Source: Reticulitermes lucifugus (Eukaryota > Arthropoda > Insecta > Blattodea > Rhinotermitidae). From it: DNA of 64,000 bases. The translations under genes were made by a program, and so were the position numbers. Of this stretch, positions 22,350 through 32,550 are shown in pieces. How positions within the stretch are numbered: the first letter of the stretch is position 1; every line of letters begins with the position of its first letter. The stretch is from assembly GCA_026260175.1 (NCBI GenBank), contig JAKCWW010000148.1, positions 465 to 64,464 of the forward strand. Reading direction: 5' to 3'. The notes under the pieces were generated by a model that saw only the letters and a list, made by a program, of their open reading frames with translations, was not told where the DNA came from and made no database searches.

Positions 22350-22570
22350 TACATCGATTAAACACAACTTATATTTTTGTAGCATAAACCCAGCTACATG
22401 TACACGTTTCGGCTTCCCACAAGCCATCATTAGGTTGTGTACAAAAATGTTGTAACGTTTTAGCTTTCTAAGTTCTTTATACATTGCCTGAAGATGGCTT
22501 GTTGAAACCCGAAACATGTACATGTAGCTGGGTTTATACCAGCAATATAAGTTGTGTTCGACGGCTATAG
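22350..22570. repeat. Palindrome E with two hammerhead-like motifs
   Basis: The left arm (AACACAACTTATATT...AAACCCAGCTACATGTACAC) is mirrored on the right (GTACATGTAGCTGGGTTTA...AATATAAGTTGTGTT). Divergent motifs lie at 22395-22438 (minus) and 22486-22530 (plus). The right copy keeps the CTGAAGA box with a damaged stem II; the left keeps a perfect five-pair stem II but has CTAATGA. Both end in CGAAAC followed by an ACATGTACATGT-type self-complementary run. An apparent minus-strand protein frame across it is a product of the repeat. Confidence 0.78.
22395..22438 (-). ncRNA. Hammerhead-like motif (beta type), left arm of E
   Basis: On the minus strand: CTAATGATGGCTTGTGGGAA then GCCGAAACGTGTACATGTA. 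Stem II is GGCTT with AAGCC around a GTGGG loop. GAAAC is followed by a self-complementary stretch suited to pairing between two molecules. One base of the first box differs from CTGANGA. Confidence 0.5.
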
Positions 22571-22869
22571 TAGCTGGTTTTATGACATACACTCAAGAGT
22601 CTTTCTTGTGAAGACAACCGTTATTCGGGTAAATAATCCCTCGTATTTCTCTAAAACCGAAAATTCCTTAACGTGCTCAAAATAGCTCACCAAGGGCTTC
22701 ACTGTCTATGATTAGTCAGAAAGAATGTAACTACTTTCCGCATATGAGCAGTTTCTTCACAGTCGAATAAAACAAATAGAAACGTCCCGTTAGACCTTAA
22801 AGACGGGATGTGGAGGTTGAACATTTCTACAAGACGTTGATCCATAGTCACCAGATCACACTGTAACAG

Positions 22870-23043
22870 ATTTCAGCTCTTCAGGGACGTTACGCAGCAT
22901 AGATTGATAGTTAGCTACCGACATTTCGGGAAAAACTATCGGTCTCATTTTCAGGGGGCAAGCAGTCCAAGATGAATCTAAGCTGCGTAACATCACAGAA
23001 GAGTTAAGATCTCATTGACACCGCGGCAGAGTCCTGAAATCAC
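22870..23043. repeat. Decayed palindrome F (same element as A and D)
   Basis: The left arm (TCAGCTCTTCAGGGACGTTA) mirrors the right (TAACATCACAGAAGAGTTAAGATCTC in part), and the right flank ACCGCGGCAGAGTCCTGAAATC matches the A/D extension. One motif survives on the minus strand at 22915-22960 (CCCTGAAAATGAGACC, loop, TTCCCGAAATGTCGGTAGC). The expected right-arm motif is missing, which points to an internal loss in this copy. Confidence 0.65.
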
Positions 23044-23267
23044 GGAAATTTTATTATATTGAAAAAGAACCTTATATTTTGTAACAGAAGTAGAAAGGAT
23101 TCCTTGAAGGAATCAGCCTAAAAGCCTGACACTTCTAATCTGTGGCTATAAATCCCACAGATAAATCTTCTGTTGGTCCACTGACACAGTATAGCCTTTG
23201 TTGGTTATCACGAAATCACAGTCGCACACAATATCCGCGTTAAAAACTTTACAGTTTATTGAAAAAT

Positions 23268-23416
23268 GAGTTGATATAGAGGCAGTGTTAGTACCTAAGT
23301 TGATATAATAGGCAGTGTTAGTACCTAAGTTGATATAATAGGCAGTGTTAGTACCTAAGTTGATATAATAGGCAGTGTTAGTACCTAAGTTGATATAATA
23401 GGCAGTGTTAGTACCC
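23268..23416. repeat. 30-bp tandem array, about five units
   Basis: The unit contains TTGATATAATAGGCAGTGTT followed by AGTACCTAAG and repeats with a strict 30-bp period. The middle units look identical and the end units differ slightly. Because 30 is divisible by three, the minus strand shows a spurious decapeptide repeat (NLGTNTAYYI) within a 119-codon frame. Identical units suggest recent expansion and probable length variation. Confidence 0.95.
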
Positions 23417-23419
23417 AAG

Positions 23420-26400
23420 GGTCCTTCGGCTGCTTCACAACGACAGTTTTCGGCAATCACTCTCACTTGGATTACGAATCCTTCTCTATAAGAATAACTT
23501 GCCATATTGGGACAGAATGACTAGAGAATTTAAAAATGAATAATGTACACGTAAATATACAAAATTCCGTCAACCTTAAAATGGAGACAGCATTTTCCGC
23601 TGAAATGACACTCTCAACCCACAATATTAAACGGCGTAAAACCTGGAAGGAAATTACCTGATTAGACTAAACGTTTAAAGCTCAGTAGTTACTATATTTA
23701 CCGCCAGGTTAAAAATAAGCACCCCGAATTCTGTATTTATGATTTCGACAAAACTCATACAATACATAACATTAACCTTGGAGAGGTGTAGACAAAGATA
23801 GCCCTATGTAACGAAGAAGAGACTGTGATGTATATTACTAAAGTGTAAAGGACACAGATATGAAGAGAAGAGATTTGATAAATTGCTATACTTATATTAA
23901 TAAACAGCACACAAGGAAATAATCAACTGTAACAAGATCACGGAATTTAAAAAATTAGGCAAGATTTTATACGAGGTAAGATACAGGTGGGAAAACAAAA
24001 CGAGAAAACGGTGCAAGGTTTAGAGTAAATGGAAATACCTTATCATGTAGAAAAACTTAAATGAGGTTCGAACTTGTCAGAACATGTTAAGGAGTACAGA
24101 TAAACTTCAGCCCTTTGTAATAAGATTAATGGATGCATACTATCAAAAACCTGGAGTTACCAGTTACATCCATAAGCATGTCCATGAAACTCAACAAATA
24201 AATTTGATTTGACGTTATTAACCGATTGGTGTCTCTACTGGAAGTACACTACGTTCATTGTAAGGTAGAAACCATATTTATGTATAAACATATATACATA
24301 TACAATGCAGATCAATTTTAGTGTTCAAAATGTTAATGTTCATCCTAATGTTTCTAGACTTAAACTTTCTTTGCAATATTAATAATCTTGATGATACAGT
24401 GGTAACTACACCTACCACTTGATTCATTGTCACAAAAATCTGTATTTTCCCCCACACCGTGTATTTATCGGTATGACAAGCAAAGGGCTATTAATTTCAC
24501 TTAACAATATTAACAACGGCTGCCCTTTAAGACAACCAAATTTCATTGCCTCTTCCATACGAAACCGCCGCCATGCCTGTTCTGAATTAGTTGAATCCAG
24601 TCCACATCCCACTTCCTTTAAAATTTACTTAATATTAATTATGTTTTTCACCTTAATCTACGTCTTCCAGTTGGCCCCTTTTATCCAATTTCTACTAATA
24701 TTTTATCGCACTTCACACGCATCGCATAGGTGCTAAAAGCCAAGGTACATTCAGCCATTTTGATATCGCCCTACAGCATACGAATTATGTAATTCGTCAT
24801 CATTCTATTTCCTCTGGAATAAATTGTAAGCAGTTTATAGGCCTAACATCAAAACATGTTCCAGTTCGTAATATTTGAGTTTCTTACAGCGACTACCATA
24901 AAGAGTGCCGTCTTGTGGCATTTCTGACAGTGCACCTTGACGTAAATTTAATGTACCTACGTTTCGTAAGAATCTGTTGCCCCCATCAGCAAAGTTGACG
25001 AAAACAGAAATTAAAATCAAAATTATCCCATAATAAAGAAGTAAAGTAGCTTCGAAATTTATGCAGACTTTATTACGTAATTTATTCTGTAGAATAAAGG
25101 ACAAGAACAACAAAGTGTCAACAAAATTAATCAAACTTTAGCTTTAAAAGTGTTATTAATTGATTAACCACTAAACGAATTGTGTGAAATCTTTTGGGAA
25201 AAGACCATATAATTAAATGCTTTTGTATATTGTGTTTCAAGCACTTTTAGGTTAGAAACTACACGCATTGCAACAACCAGAAACTTTATGTTTTACGTAG
25301 GACGAACTTACTGTCGATATAATCAGTATTTTAAGATGTTCTCTCCGAACAGAAAATAACACGTACAATATTTACAATTGCAAGCAATATGATGCCAATT
25401 CCGTTATGCTCGACTGTACAGATACATCGTCTTACCTGACAAATTGCGTCACTTTTCACTCGAACGGCACTCTTCCAATCTCGTGTGACTCGGAGTCCAT
25501 GAGTTTTAGTTCGAAGTATTGTAACTGCTATTATATTTAAAGCACTTTAATTACAGAATATTCTTTAAATGTTTTCCTTGGGCTCGCAGACAAGCGTTAC
25601 ATCTAAGAAACATGAAGTTACGACAGCCGGCGGAAAGTGAGTAGTGGAATTGCCAGATAAACCAATATGAGTATATAACACATGCAGCACAGTGCCCCAT
25701 GGGCCAAATTGGGTAACTTTTCATATTCTTAGCTTACATTTTCTACAGAAAGCATTAACAACGCAATATTTATATAATTGAAGGTCTCTATAAGAGGAGT
25801 ATAGCCTTCGGTATTTAAATCCCTGATTGTAACTGAAAAATTCAATAGAAAGAGAGTTAATTTTCACTTCCAAAGTAACGAAGACATTATAGTCTAGTGT
25901 ACAGGGTTAATACAGATTTGTCTGCATACGCTTTACAAAATGGTTAATTTTCATAGATTTCTATAGGCCTATAGTCAAAACACTAAAGTTTAAAGAAAAA
26001 ACCCAACTTTAGCACAGGCACCCTTCCGACATGTGAGGTCCTCAGTGCGGTGTCCATTAAAATTATGCAGTTTAGTTTGCTGTCTAGCTACCAACATTGC
26101 AGAAGTATCTGCTACCTTCATATTTAAATTGTGATAAAATGTAGGCAGCAGGTTGTACTGAAATGTTGGTATCTATTGAAAAAACTACACGGTGTTACAT
26201 CTCATAAGACAGGACTGTATATCTGAGTATGACTGACGATGACGAAAAAGGAACAAATGGAAATCCCCACTAATTCTTATTTTGTAGTAGGCGAAGAGCG
26301 GGAAGCTATAAGCCCCCTACAGTACTCAATCAAACAGAATTCTACACTTATCCATAAATTCAATAATGTCAGACTTAATATGAAAAACGTAAGGAACACG

Positions 26401-26510
26401 AAAGAAAGATTTGGTAATTTATATGGACCACTAGTACTGCTAAATTACGAAACGTCGACCACTTCCCTGTTTGAAATAAATAACTTCGTTGTCTCGGTTC
26501 AGTCAGGTCC
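23420..26510. other. AT-rich sequence, one possible lone motif
   Basis: Only the hammerhead-like candidate at 24950-24992 stands out. Other frames (up to 105 codons) show no recognisable domain. Confidence 0.4.
24950..24992 (-). ncRNA. Weak solitary hammerhead-like motif
   Basis: On the minus strand: TTTGCTGATGGGGGCAAC, then a loop, TCTTACGAAACGTAGGTAC. It has CTGATG, an ACGAAACGTA second box and a GTA site, but stem II is not convincing. I include it only because the order and spacing match the stronger copies. Confidence 0.3.
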
Positions 26511-26513
26511 CTC

Positions 26514-26700
26514 CAAGAGCCGGCCGTACCATGGCTCGGGCAGTTAGTCGCCGACCTTTCACCGCGGATGCCTGATTTTGACCCCTGCCCTAACCATGCC
26601 GGATCTGCGGTGTACAAGGTGGTAACGGGACAGATAATTTTCCCCAAGTACTTCAGTTTCCCCACGTCAGCATCATTCCACTATTTCTCTTATCTTTATT
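26514..26700 (+). mobile_element. tRNA-derived SINE, CATGGCTC family, copy 1
   Basis: The head reads CCGTACCATGGCTCGGGCAG then TTAGTCGCC (A box about 26529-26547), with a diverged B region (GATTTTGACCCC). It then follows the same body as 60033-60305: a GGGACAG run, TTTTCCCCAAGTACTTCAGT and a CATTCCAC end. The B box is damaged, so this copy is older than the one at 60033. Confidence 0.65.
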
Positions 26701-27084
26701 TCATTCATCTGTTACGAACGCCATAAACTTAAGAACTAATGGTGTCAAATACAAAACTCTCTCATAATCGGACGCAGCAGACAGCACCAGCCGTAAAGAT
26801 ACCGTAGGTAGATATTTTAATTTTCATGCACTAGAAGGCAACACACATTACCCTTGTTCCGTTTCAACCTTTGTGACCTGAAGGTCAATTATTATGAACA
26901 GGATTACAGGTCAAAGAATAGTTTCTAGACAGACACGAGCCAGGACCTGTTTCTGTCCAGTTGGTTTGTCAATGGTAAAATTGTGTCCTGTTTTGGAAAT
27001 GGAAACAGCACAGTACATGACTGCACATAAAACAGGATCTTGAAGTGTAACAACAGGCAAAGGTATATAAAAAGTGTCAAAGCA

Positions 27085-27385
27085 CAGGTCTGAAGATCAC
27101 CAAAGGATGAGGTCTGAAGTCAACCAACGGGCAAGAGCTGAAGAATACGAAGGGAAAGGTATGGGGAGTACCAACAAACACGTTCCGGAGAGCAACAAAC
27201 GACAAAGTCTGCAGAGATCCGAAGCAGAAGTTCGAAGAGTATTAATTTAGAGGGTCAGTACAGTATTAATGGACAAGGTCTCGCGAGTACCAACGAATAA
27301 ACTCTGATCAGTATCAACATACAACTTCTGAAAAGCACCAAAGAACAAGGTCTGACGTGTACCAACAAACAAAGTCTGGAGTAAT
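27085..27385. repeat. Decayed 24-bp tandem array, about 12-13 units
   Basis: Successive units keep a 24-bp period with consensus near AGGTCTGAAGAGTACCAACA plus AACA. Examples begin at about 27086, 27110 and 27134, and the period returns after a disturbed unit near 27240-27275. Units differ at many positions, unlike the 30-bp array at 23268. The period is divisible by three, but I see no open frame kept through it. Confidence 0.85.
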
Positions 27386-28294
27386 TTATGTTAATTCAAA
27401 ACATTTACTCAAGTAACTTAGAAAATACTCTGCCTTTAACGGAAAAATAAAGTGTTATGTTTACACATATAAATAATCTCCTTTAACAACATATTTATGT
27501 AACAAAATTTACCTTATATTCCAGTTTTGAGGTTTACGAGCTGTGTAGCTGAGCACTCCGCTCTCCTGGGATAGGAGGCTGCGTCAACGGGTGGTCGGAT
27601 CCGACGATTCGAGGCAACGTAATGACCTCATCGTCAAGGGTAGGTAAGTCTTAGAACCCATGGATACAGCTTTATATAGCAGAAGACTGGACTGGAATCA
27701 TGCCTTAAATTTATTACTGCAGCATTTCTTAAATTCCAGTAAGGCACATTACCATTTGAATCCTTGAGTAATGTAATACAAGTACCGAAGAATACAATAT
27801 ATAAACAGTGGCAATTAAATGACGAGACTGCTCGCTCAGCTACCGATTTTCACCGTTGCGTCGCCCAAGTAAATACACAGAAGTTTTGCTGAAACTTCCC
27901 TCGCACGCTTTCAAACCACGCTCCATTACGCAGACGTAGCGTCGATAAATAAATTTTTCTTAGAAGGGGTTTTAACTGGCAGCAACCATGCTTGATAAAA
28001 TATCGAGTAAAAGTTAAACAAAAGTGTCTTGCGAAATTGAAGAACACCACCATAAAAACATTCAAATCTTTATGTAAAACATATGGACAAGACGCCCTAT
28101 CAGAATCTCGTGTGTTTCTCTGGCACAAGCCGTTTTCAGAAGACAGAATGTGGAGATGACGAAAGACCTGGCTACTCGGTAGCGATAAAAACTGATGACA
28201 ATATGCAACTGTAAGGGCTCTTGTGAGAATAAATCATTGTACGATAGTTCTACATATTGCTTAATTTATGTCAGCGCTTGGGTATGCTTCCGTA
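27386..28294. other. Mostly unassigned; possible old tRNA-like repeat at 27535-27650
   Basis: GAGCTGTGTAGCTGAGCACT (about 27538) resembles a tRNA A-box region, but the expected B box is not clear (GGTCGGATCCGACGATTCGA). The rest shows only short frames without domains. Confidence 0.3.
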
Positions 28295-28306
28295 GCATGG
28301 AGGAAC
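28295..28306. repeat. Target site duplication, left, of SINE copy 3
   Basis: GCATGGAGGAAC, matching the right copy at 28566-28577 with one difference. Confidence 0.8.
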
Positions 28307-28565
28307 TTTCTTTTCATGGAACGACAGCCCATAGTGGGCCAGGCCTTCTCAATATCGAGGCTTCACGATCATACTCAAATTAGACACACCACATTCGGTA
28401 GGAATCATCTGGACGAGTGATCAGCCCAAAACACAGAGGCCTCTACCGGACAAAACAACACTCAAAAGAGACAGACATCCATGCTCCCGGCGGGATTCGA
28501 ACCCGCATTCCCAGCAAGCCAGCGGCCGCAGACCCACGCCTTAGACCGCGCGGCCACAGGGATCG
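28307..28565 (-). mobile_element. tRNA(Leu/Ser)-type SINE, copy 3, with target duplications
   Basis: On the minus strand the A box (TGGCCGCGCGGTCTAAGGCG, 28537-28556) and B box (GGGTTCGAATCCCGCC, about 28489-28505) are both intact. The body ends in the conserved GGCCCACTATGGGCTGTCG segment (28325-28345). Direct repeats GCATGGAGGAAC (28295-28306) and GCATGGAAGAAC (28566-28577), one mismatch in twelve, mark the insertion. This is the best bounded SINE in the window and gives the family length as about 260 bp. Confidence 0.92.
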
Positions 28566-28577
28566 GCATGGAAGAAC
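28566..28577. repeat. Target site duplication, right, of SINE copy 3
   Basis: GCATGGAAGAAC, directly after the tRNA-like head of the SINE. Confidence 0.8.
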
Positions 28578-28579
28578 CT

Positions 28580-29293
28580 TACACAGATAAATTAAAAAAC
28601 ACTGCAAAACAAAAAAGAATATCTGAAAATGAGTGTGAATGCAGATTTTTTTCAGTTTAATATTCCGAACAATTATGATCAAATTTATACCATATTTTGA
28701 GAACGTTTCTTTACAAGCGAAGACATCTCAGCGATTCAGTACCTATAACTGTTTTCAAGAATACAATTAATTATCTTTCCATTATAAAAGCTATCGTTAT
28801 TCATGAGCCTATGTAAAAATATAGAGAATATTCGACGTCTAGCATAAGAAATCCTCTATGAATTAGTCCTTCAGTTAGGTGTGTCATCGGCTACCAATGT
28901 TATTTGTGTACGTGTATTTAGGCGATTTTCAGTAAGAACACGCTTCTTAACCTACAGACGTACTTTATGTTCTAAAACATACTCAGTCTGTTCCGATTTC
29001 CTGTTTTAAATTCTTGTTCTTTTATGGCTTTAATTTTTACCAATTATGTTACAAGTTATTGCTCGTTACAGGGTTTTAGCTGTTGGCATATGTCTTAATG
29101 AAGGAGTGGAAATAAACTCAATTAATAATCAAATAATAAGTAGATTCAAGTCTTCTTGTATGTTATGCCGTGTCGACTGATAAAGAAGACATGAATGTAT
29201 GAATGTCAATCACCACGCTGTGAGAACCTCAAATCTCGCACATCAATAAGTAACCCCACTTTAATGTCGTTAATTCTGTGCATTTTGATTGAA
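28580..29293. other. Unassigned AT-rich sequence
   Basis: No gene or repeat could be supported here. Confidence 0.4.
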
Positions 29294-29354
29294 TTATTCA
29301 TTTAAGAAACGTAGACATGCACACCTAATATACATAAAAATACAGATCCTTGCC

Positions 29355-29400
29355 TACTCCTACATGTTTCGGCGGAACTCCGCCATATTTAGGGAGTCTA
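29355..29400 (-). ncRNA. Hammerhead-like motif (beta type), left arm of G
   Basis: On the minus strand: ACTCC (stem I), CTAAATATG (decayed first box), stem II GGCGGA-GT-TCCGCC (six perfect pairs), GAAACATGTA and GGAGT closing stem I perfectly. The stems are all intact; only the first core box is damaged relative to the right arm. Confidence 0.55.
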
Positions 29401-29517
29401 TACACAGTAAAACGTTAACTCCTCGAAGACAACAACGACACATAATACAGGAACAAGATCCTTAATGGATCAAGAACAACATTAGATGTTTGTATGCAAA
29501 GACGAAACTACGATGAT

Positions 29518-29620
29518 ACACCTAAGCATACCGAATTTTAAACACGTTTTACGAGATGTTAATTTTTAAGTTAGCTGCAGAATTCGCTATGATAAAATAT
29601 GTACCACATACTGTGTAATT
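29518..29620. repeat. Long direct repeat, left of RTE insertion
   Basis: Runs from ACACCTAAGC through ACGAGATGTTAATTTTTAAG and GCTGCAGAATTCGCTATGAT to the start of the RTE fragment. It pairs with 30061-30162 with scattered differences. See the RTE entry. Confidence 0.7.
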
Positions 29621-30060
29621 TGGAGCACAGATTTGTATGGTTCTGAAACGTGGACACTTCGGAAAGTAGAACACAAGTATTTGGAAAGTTTTGAAATGTG
29701 GTGCTGGAGAAGAATGGAGAAGATCAGTTGGACCGATNNNNNNNNNNNNNNNNNNNNNNNNNNNNNNNNNNNNNNNNNNNNNNNNNNNNNNNNNNNNNNN
29801 NNNNNNNNNNNNNNNNNNNNNNNNCTTGCGCAGAAACTGCCTTCTGAAACACGTGATTGAAGGAAAGTTAGAAGGAAGGATATAAATTACGGGAAGATGA
29901 GGGAGAAGACGTAAGCAGCTACTGGATTATCTTAAGGAAAAGAGAAGACACTGTAAATTGAAAGAGGAAGCACTAGATCGCACCCTGTAGAGAACTCGCT
30001 TTGGAAGAGGCTACGGACCTGTCGTAAGACAGGCTACAGAGTGAATAATGCATTACATTT
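29621..30060 (+). mobile_element. RTE-like LINE 3' fragment with assembly gap
   Basis: The plus strand encodes LYGSETWTLRKVEHKYLESF and then EMWCWRRMEKISWTD before an N run, and afterwards NCLLKHVIEGKLEGRI and the KQLLDYLKEKRR...RTRFGRGYGPVVRQ tail. This is the C-terminal end of the same LINE as 46226-47043. The YGSETW...FEMWCWRR pattern resembles RTE/BovB-type elements. The tail is TGAATAATG-like instead of a clean TGAA run. The gap removes about 87 bases. A stop follows GRI in this copy, so it is not functional. Confidence 0.8.
29738..29824. other. Assembly gap (87 N)
   Basis: The N run lies inside the RTE fragment, again a repeat-caused break. Frames crossing it are not reliable. Confidence 0.99.
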
Positions 30061-30162
30061 ACACCAAACGTACAGAATTTTAACCACATTTTACGAGATT
30101 TTATACTTCCAAATTCAGCTGCAGAAATCGCTATGATGTAACATGTATTACTATTGTAATGT
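30061..30162. repeat. Long direct repeat, right of RTE insertion
   Basis: Runs from ACACCAAACGTACAGAATTT through ACGAGATTTTATACTTCC to GCTGCAGAAATCGCTATGAT. It is the mate of 29518-29620. Confidence 0.7.
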
Positions 30163-30190
30163 ATTATACTCTAGTGAGTTTTAAATATTG

Positions 30191-30240
30191 GTGTATAGAC
30201 TCCCTGAAGATGACGGAGTTCCGCCGAAACATGTAGGAGT
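30191..30240 (+). ncRNA. Best hammerhead-like motif (beta type), right arm of G
   Basis: The plus strand has ACTCC as 5' stem I, CTGAAGA (matching CUGANGA), one extra T, then stem II with CGGA facing TCCG and one mismatched pair outside it. GAAAC with self-complementary ACATGT, the GTA site, and GGAGT as 3' stem I (five perfect pairs with ACTCC) follow. Order and pairing are those of a type I hammerhead with a tiny stem III that could form between two molecules. The extra T between CTGAAGA and stem II is shared by nearly all copies here, so it is a family trait. Activity is unknown. Confidence 0.65.
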
Positions 30241-30439
30241 AAACAAAGAACTATTGTTAGGTATATTATTTGTGCATAAGCTGGTTTTGTAAATGAATAA
30301 GAAACCCCATACTTATTTCTAAGACACAGTATTTTCCCGTTGGCAATAACAAAAATATCAACAATAACAATAAAATGTTAATATTTAAAACAACTCATAT
30401 TGCTCCTAACATCAAAGCGCACTACTTGAATAAAGAAAC

Positions 30440-30620
30440 TCAGCCCAAAAACACGATGAGATGATGTCGCCTACACATATGTGGCTCACAAGAGGGACCA
30501 CTGACGGATCATGTAAACAGTCATAAATATACGGGTTTAATAAAATGCCGGAAATTTCTAATAGCTGGGCAACTGTAAGTTTCTCAAGAGGTCCCTGCTC
30601 CATTGAGTTACTCATTTAAA
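30440..30620 (+). mobile_element. LINE 3' end relic, AGTT-tailed family
   Basis: The plus strand reads GFNKMPEISNSWATVSFSRG then PCSIELL, close to the family pattern FHKMRGIS...SFSRRTLLH. The nucleotide hallmark is AAATGCCGGAAATTTCTAAT with CTGGGCAAC, then TCTCAAGAGGTCCCTGCTCC. The minus-strand frame of 67 codons here is the antisense shadow. Confidence 0.6.
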
Positions 30621-31082
30621 TGTATGTAAGATAAAGAAACAAGAAAACTAATGCTTCAATAGTATCATTAGTTGATACCATTAATTAACAAAAATTGTTA
30701 CTTATTTTCAGTAATTGAAATAGGATAACTTAATGTATATACAGCCTAAACAGTAATTAACAAATATCTGTTCTGATTTATTACAACACGTCCCCCATAG
30801 GAACATATTGAAACCTATAATGGAAAGGCAAATCCCTGAAGGTATAATCTCTTGAATGTTTTTCCCATATTCGAAAAAACCAAAACAAACTAAACACTAA
30901 AACAATACAGAAAGAAAAGTTTTCTCGAAAACAATCAGCAATTCACTGCCTGCATCACGCATGCCTTGTAAACATTCCGAATACTAAATAATCTCGGTAT
31001 CTATAGCACAAAGGAAAGAGGCAACATCCTATGGAAAGGGAACCCACAGCCTCTTCACGGGGCGTAAAGAAGACTTCTCACA
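30621..31082. other. Unassigned AT-rich sequence
   Basis: Nothing identified. Confidence 0.4.
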
Positions 31083-31180
31083 TCCATACAGCGCCCAGGT
31101 TCAGAAGGAGAGAAGCTACAACTCCACACCCCGTTTGACTATGTGGCGTGCACAGGGACACATTTACTTTCACCTTTACA
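31083..31180 (+). repeat. Unclassified short dispersed repeat, copy 1
   Basis: GCGCCCAGGTTCAGAAGGAG, CTCCACACCCCGTTTGACTA and GTGGCGTGCACAGGGACA line up in order with 59754-59842 and 63814-63905. The block is about 95 bp. No Pol III boxes or coding signal are clear. Confidence 0.6.
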
Positions 31181-32377
31181 AGGGAAAAGACACTAACATG
31201 ATAGCTTATAACAGACTAATCCAAACCTGGACACACAATATTTTCAGTACAGCATTGAATATAGTATTTACTGATATGTAGCGCCTATACAGCGACATTC
31301 AGCACTGATTAGGGCTTTGCAAATTGGTCAATAATCGAGGAACTGAGTGATGGGAGAAATATCACTATACAGCAGTTTTACGGAACCCACACGCTCGGTT
31401 CAAAGTTAGTACCTTAAATTAGACCACAGCCGCTTTTTTATACATCATTTATATAGTTCATTGGCAATTTAAGTGACGATATAGTCAGAGCCTGATTTAC
31501 TTACGTACAACCGTTTAAAGAACAGTGGTAACTATAAGTACCGCTTGCTGTAATGTTTAAAAACCCTTCTTTTTCCCTTCACAGCGTGTGTATGTGTGTT
31601 TAGTATCAGTCGCAGAACAAACATCTATTATTTCCTTATACAGCGTTAACTGATTTAAATTAATGAAAAAAATTTTGTCTGTGGGGAAGGAGCTTAAGAC
31701 TTGTATATAATTTCGATGAATACGGTCTTCAACGCTCAAACGCACTCCAGATTTATCGACATTTCATCATAATGGAGATTTCAAACTAAAATACCCAGCA
31801 AAATTCAGCACAAATGCTCAACTTCCCAGACAACAGAGACAATATGCTCCTCCGAAAGGTCGTACTTACGGGTACATTAGTCTACAGAGCAAAATGTTCC
31901 ACAAAACTGTAGCCACACACTGTTTTAACGTTCACTGTCAGTGGTAAAGGCGTATTCCATCCGCATAACTTTACGATACTTCGCATTTTGTCCACAGAGA
32001 GTTTCTTATGCTTCCTATAGTAAATAGCGATTGTGTGCCTACACCCTTTTACCGACGCATCTCTGTAATGAAGGTGCATTATAATTTGTTTTAGGTACTT
32101 GTTAAATGAAATCAATGCCTGAAACTTACCAGCAACGAAATATTCAGAAAAATGTCAACTAACGTATCTAGCCATCAAACAAGAATTCACATGAAAATAT
32201 TAACTCACCACGAAGGCCTGTATTCGATTTCACGCCAGTTTATATGGTATTTGCAGCATAAAGTTTTATTTACGTCTGATATTTAACGAGAGCGTCAATT
32301 GCTGAAACTACACTGAATCGGAAACGAATAAATGAAAATAAATAAATAAATAAATAAATGGGCATGGAGCACTGGTA
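31181..32377. other. Unassigned AT-rich sequence
   Basis: A short AATA microsatellite lies at about 32331-32358. Other frames lack domains. Confidence 0.4.
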
Positions 32378-32550
32378 GAATGATACTGACAGGCGAAGAC
32401 CGTAGTACTCGGAATAAAACAACTTTCAGCGCCACTTCGTCCACCATAAGTCCCATATGGCCTGGCCTGTGACTGAACCTGGGCCTCCGCGGTGAGAGGC
32501 CGGCAACTAAAAGTCTGAGTAATGGCACGACCCTAAAAGGTGGCACTGGG
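32378..32550 (-). mobile_element. tRNA-derived SINE, CATGGCTC family, copy 2
   Basis: On the minus strand the head CCATTACTCAGACTTTTAGT then TGCCGGCCTCTCACCGCGGA is followed by GGCCCAGGTTCAGTCACAGG (B region), GGGACTTATGGTGGACGAAG, and an end with CTGTCAGTATCATTC. The match in order with 60033-60305 is clear. It is 3'-truncated or diverged at its left end and lies beside an AATA microsatellite. Confidence 0.7.

Larger units (their letters stand above)
29294..30297. repeat. Palindrome G, split by an RTE insertion
   Basis: The left arm (TACTCCTACATGTTTCGGCG ... GGGAGTCTATACAC, about 29350-29405) is mirrored on the right (GTGTATAGACTCCCTGAAGA ... CGAAACATGTAGGAGTA, 30191-30242). Weaker matches extend outward (CACCTAATATACAT against GTATATTATTTGTGC). 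Between the arms lies an RTE-like fragment flanked by direct repeats, so the palindrome is older than the LINE. The arms carry the best hammerhead-like motifs in the window. Confidence 0.8.

Noticed and set aside
23268-23416. CRISPR array
   Set aside because: The 30-bp units are directly adjacent with no spacers, and the window is eukaryotic in character.
23146-23505. 119-codon minus-strand frame with a repeated NLGTNTAYYI decapeptide
   Set aside because: The repeat is produced by the 30-bp minisatellite; the flanking frame has no domain.
26445-26465. ACGAAACGTCGAC as a further hammerhead-like motif
   Set aside because: No CTGANGA box or hairpin lies upstream at the right distance.
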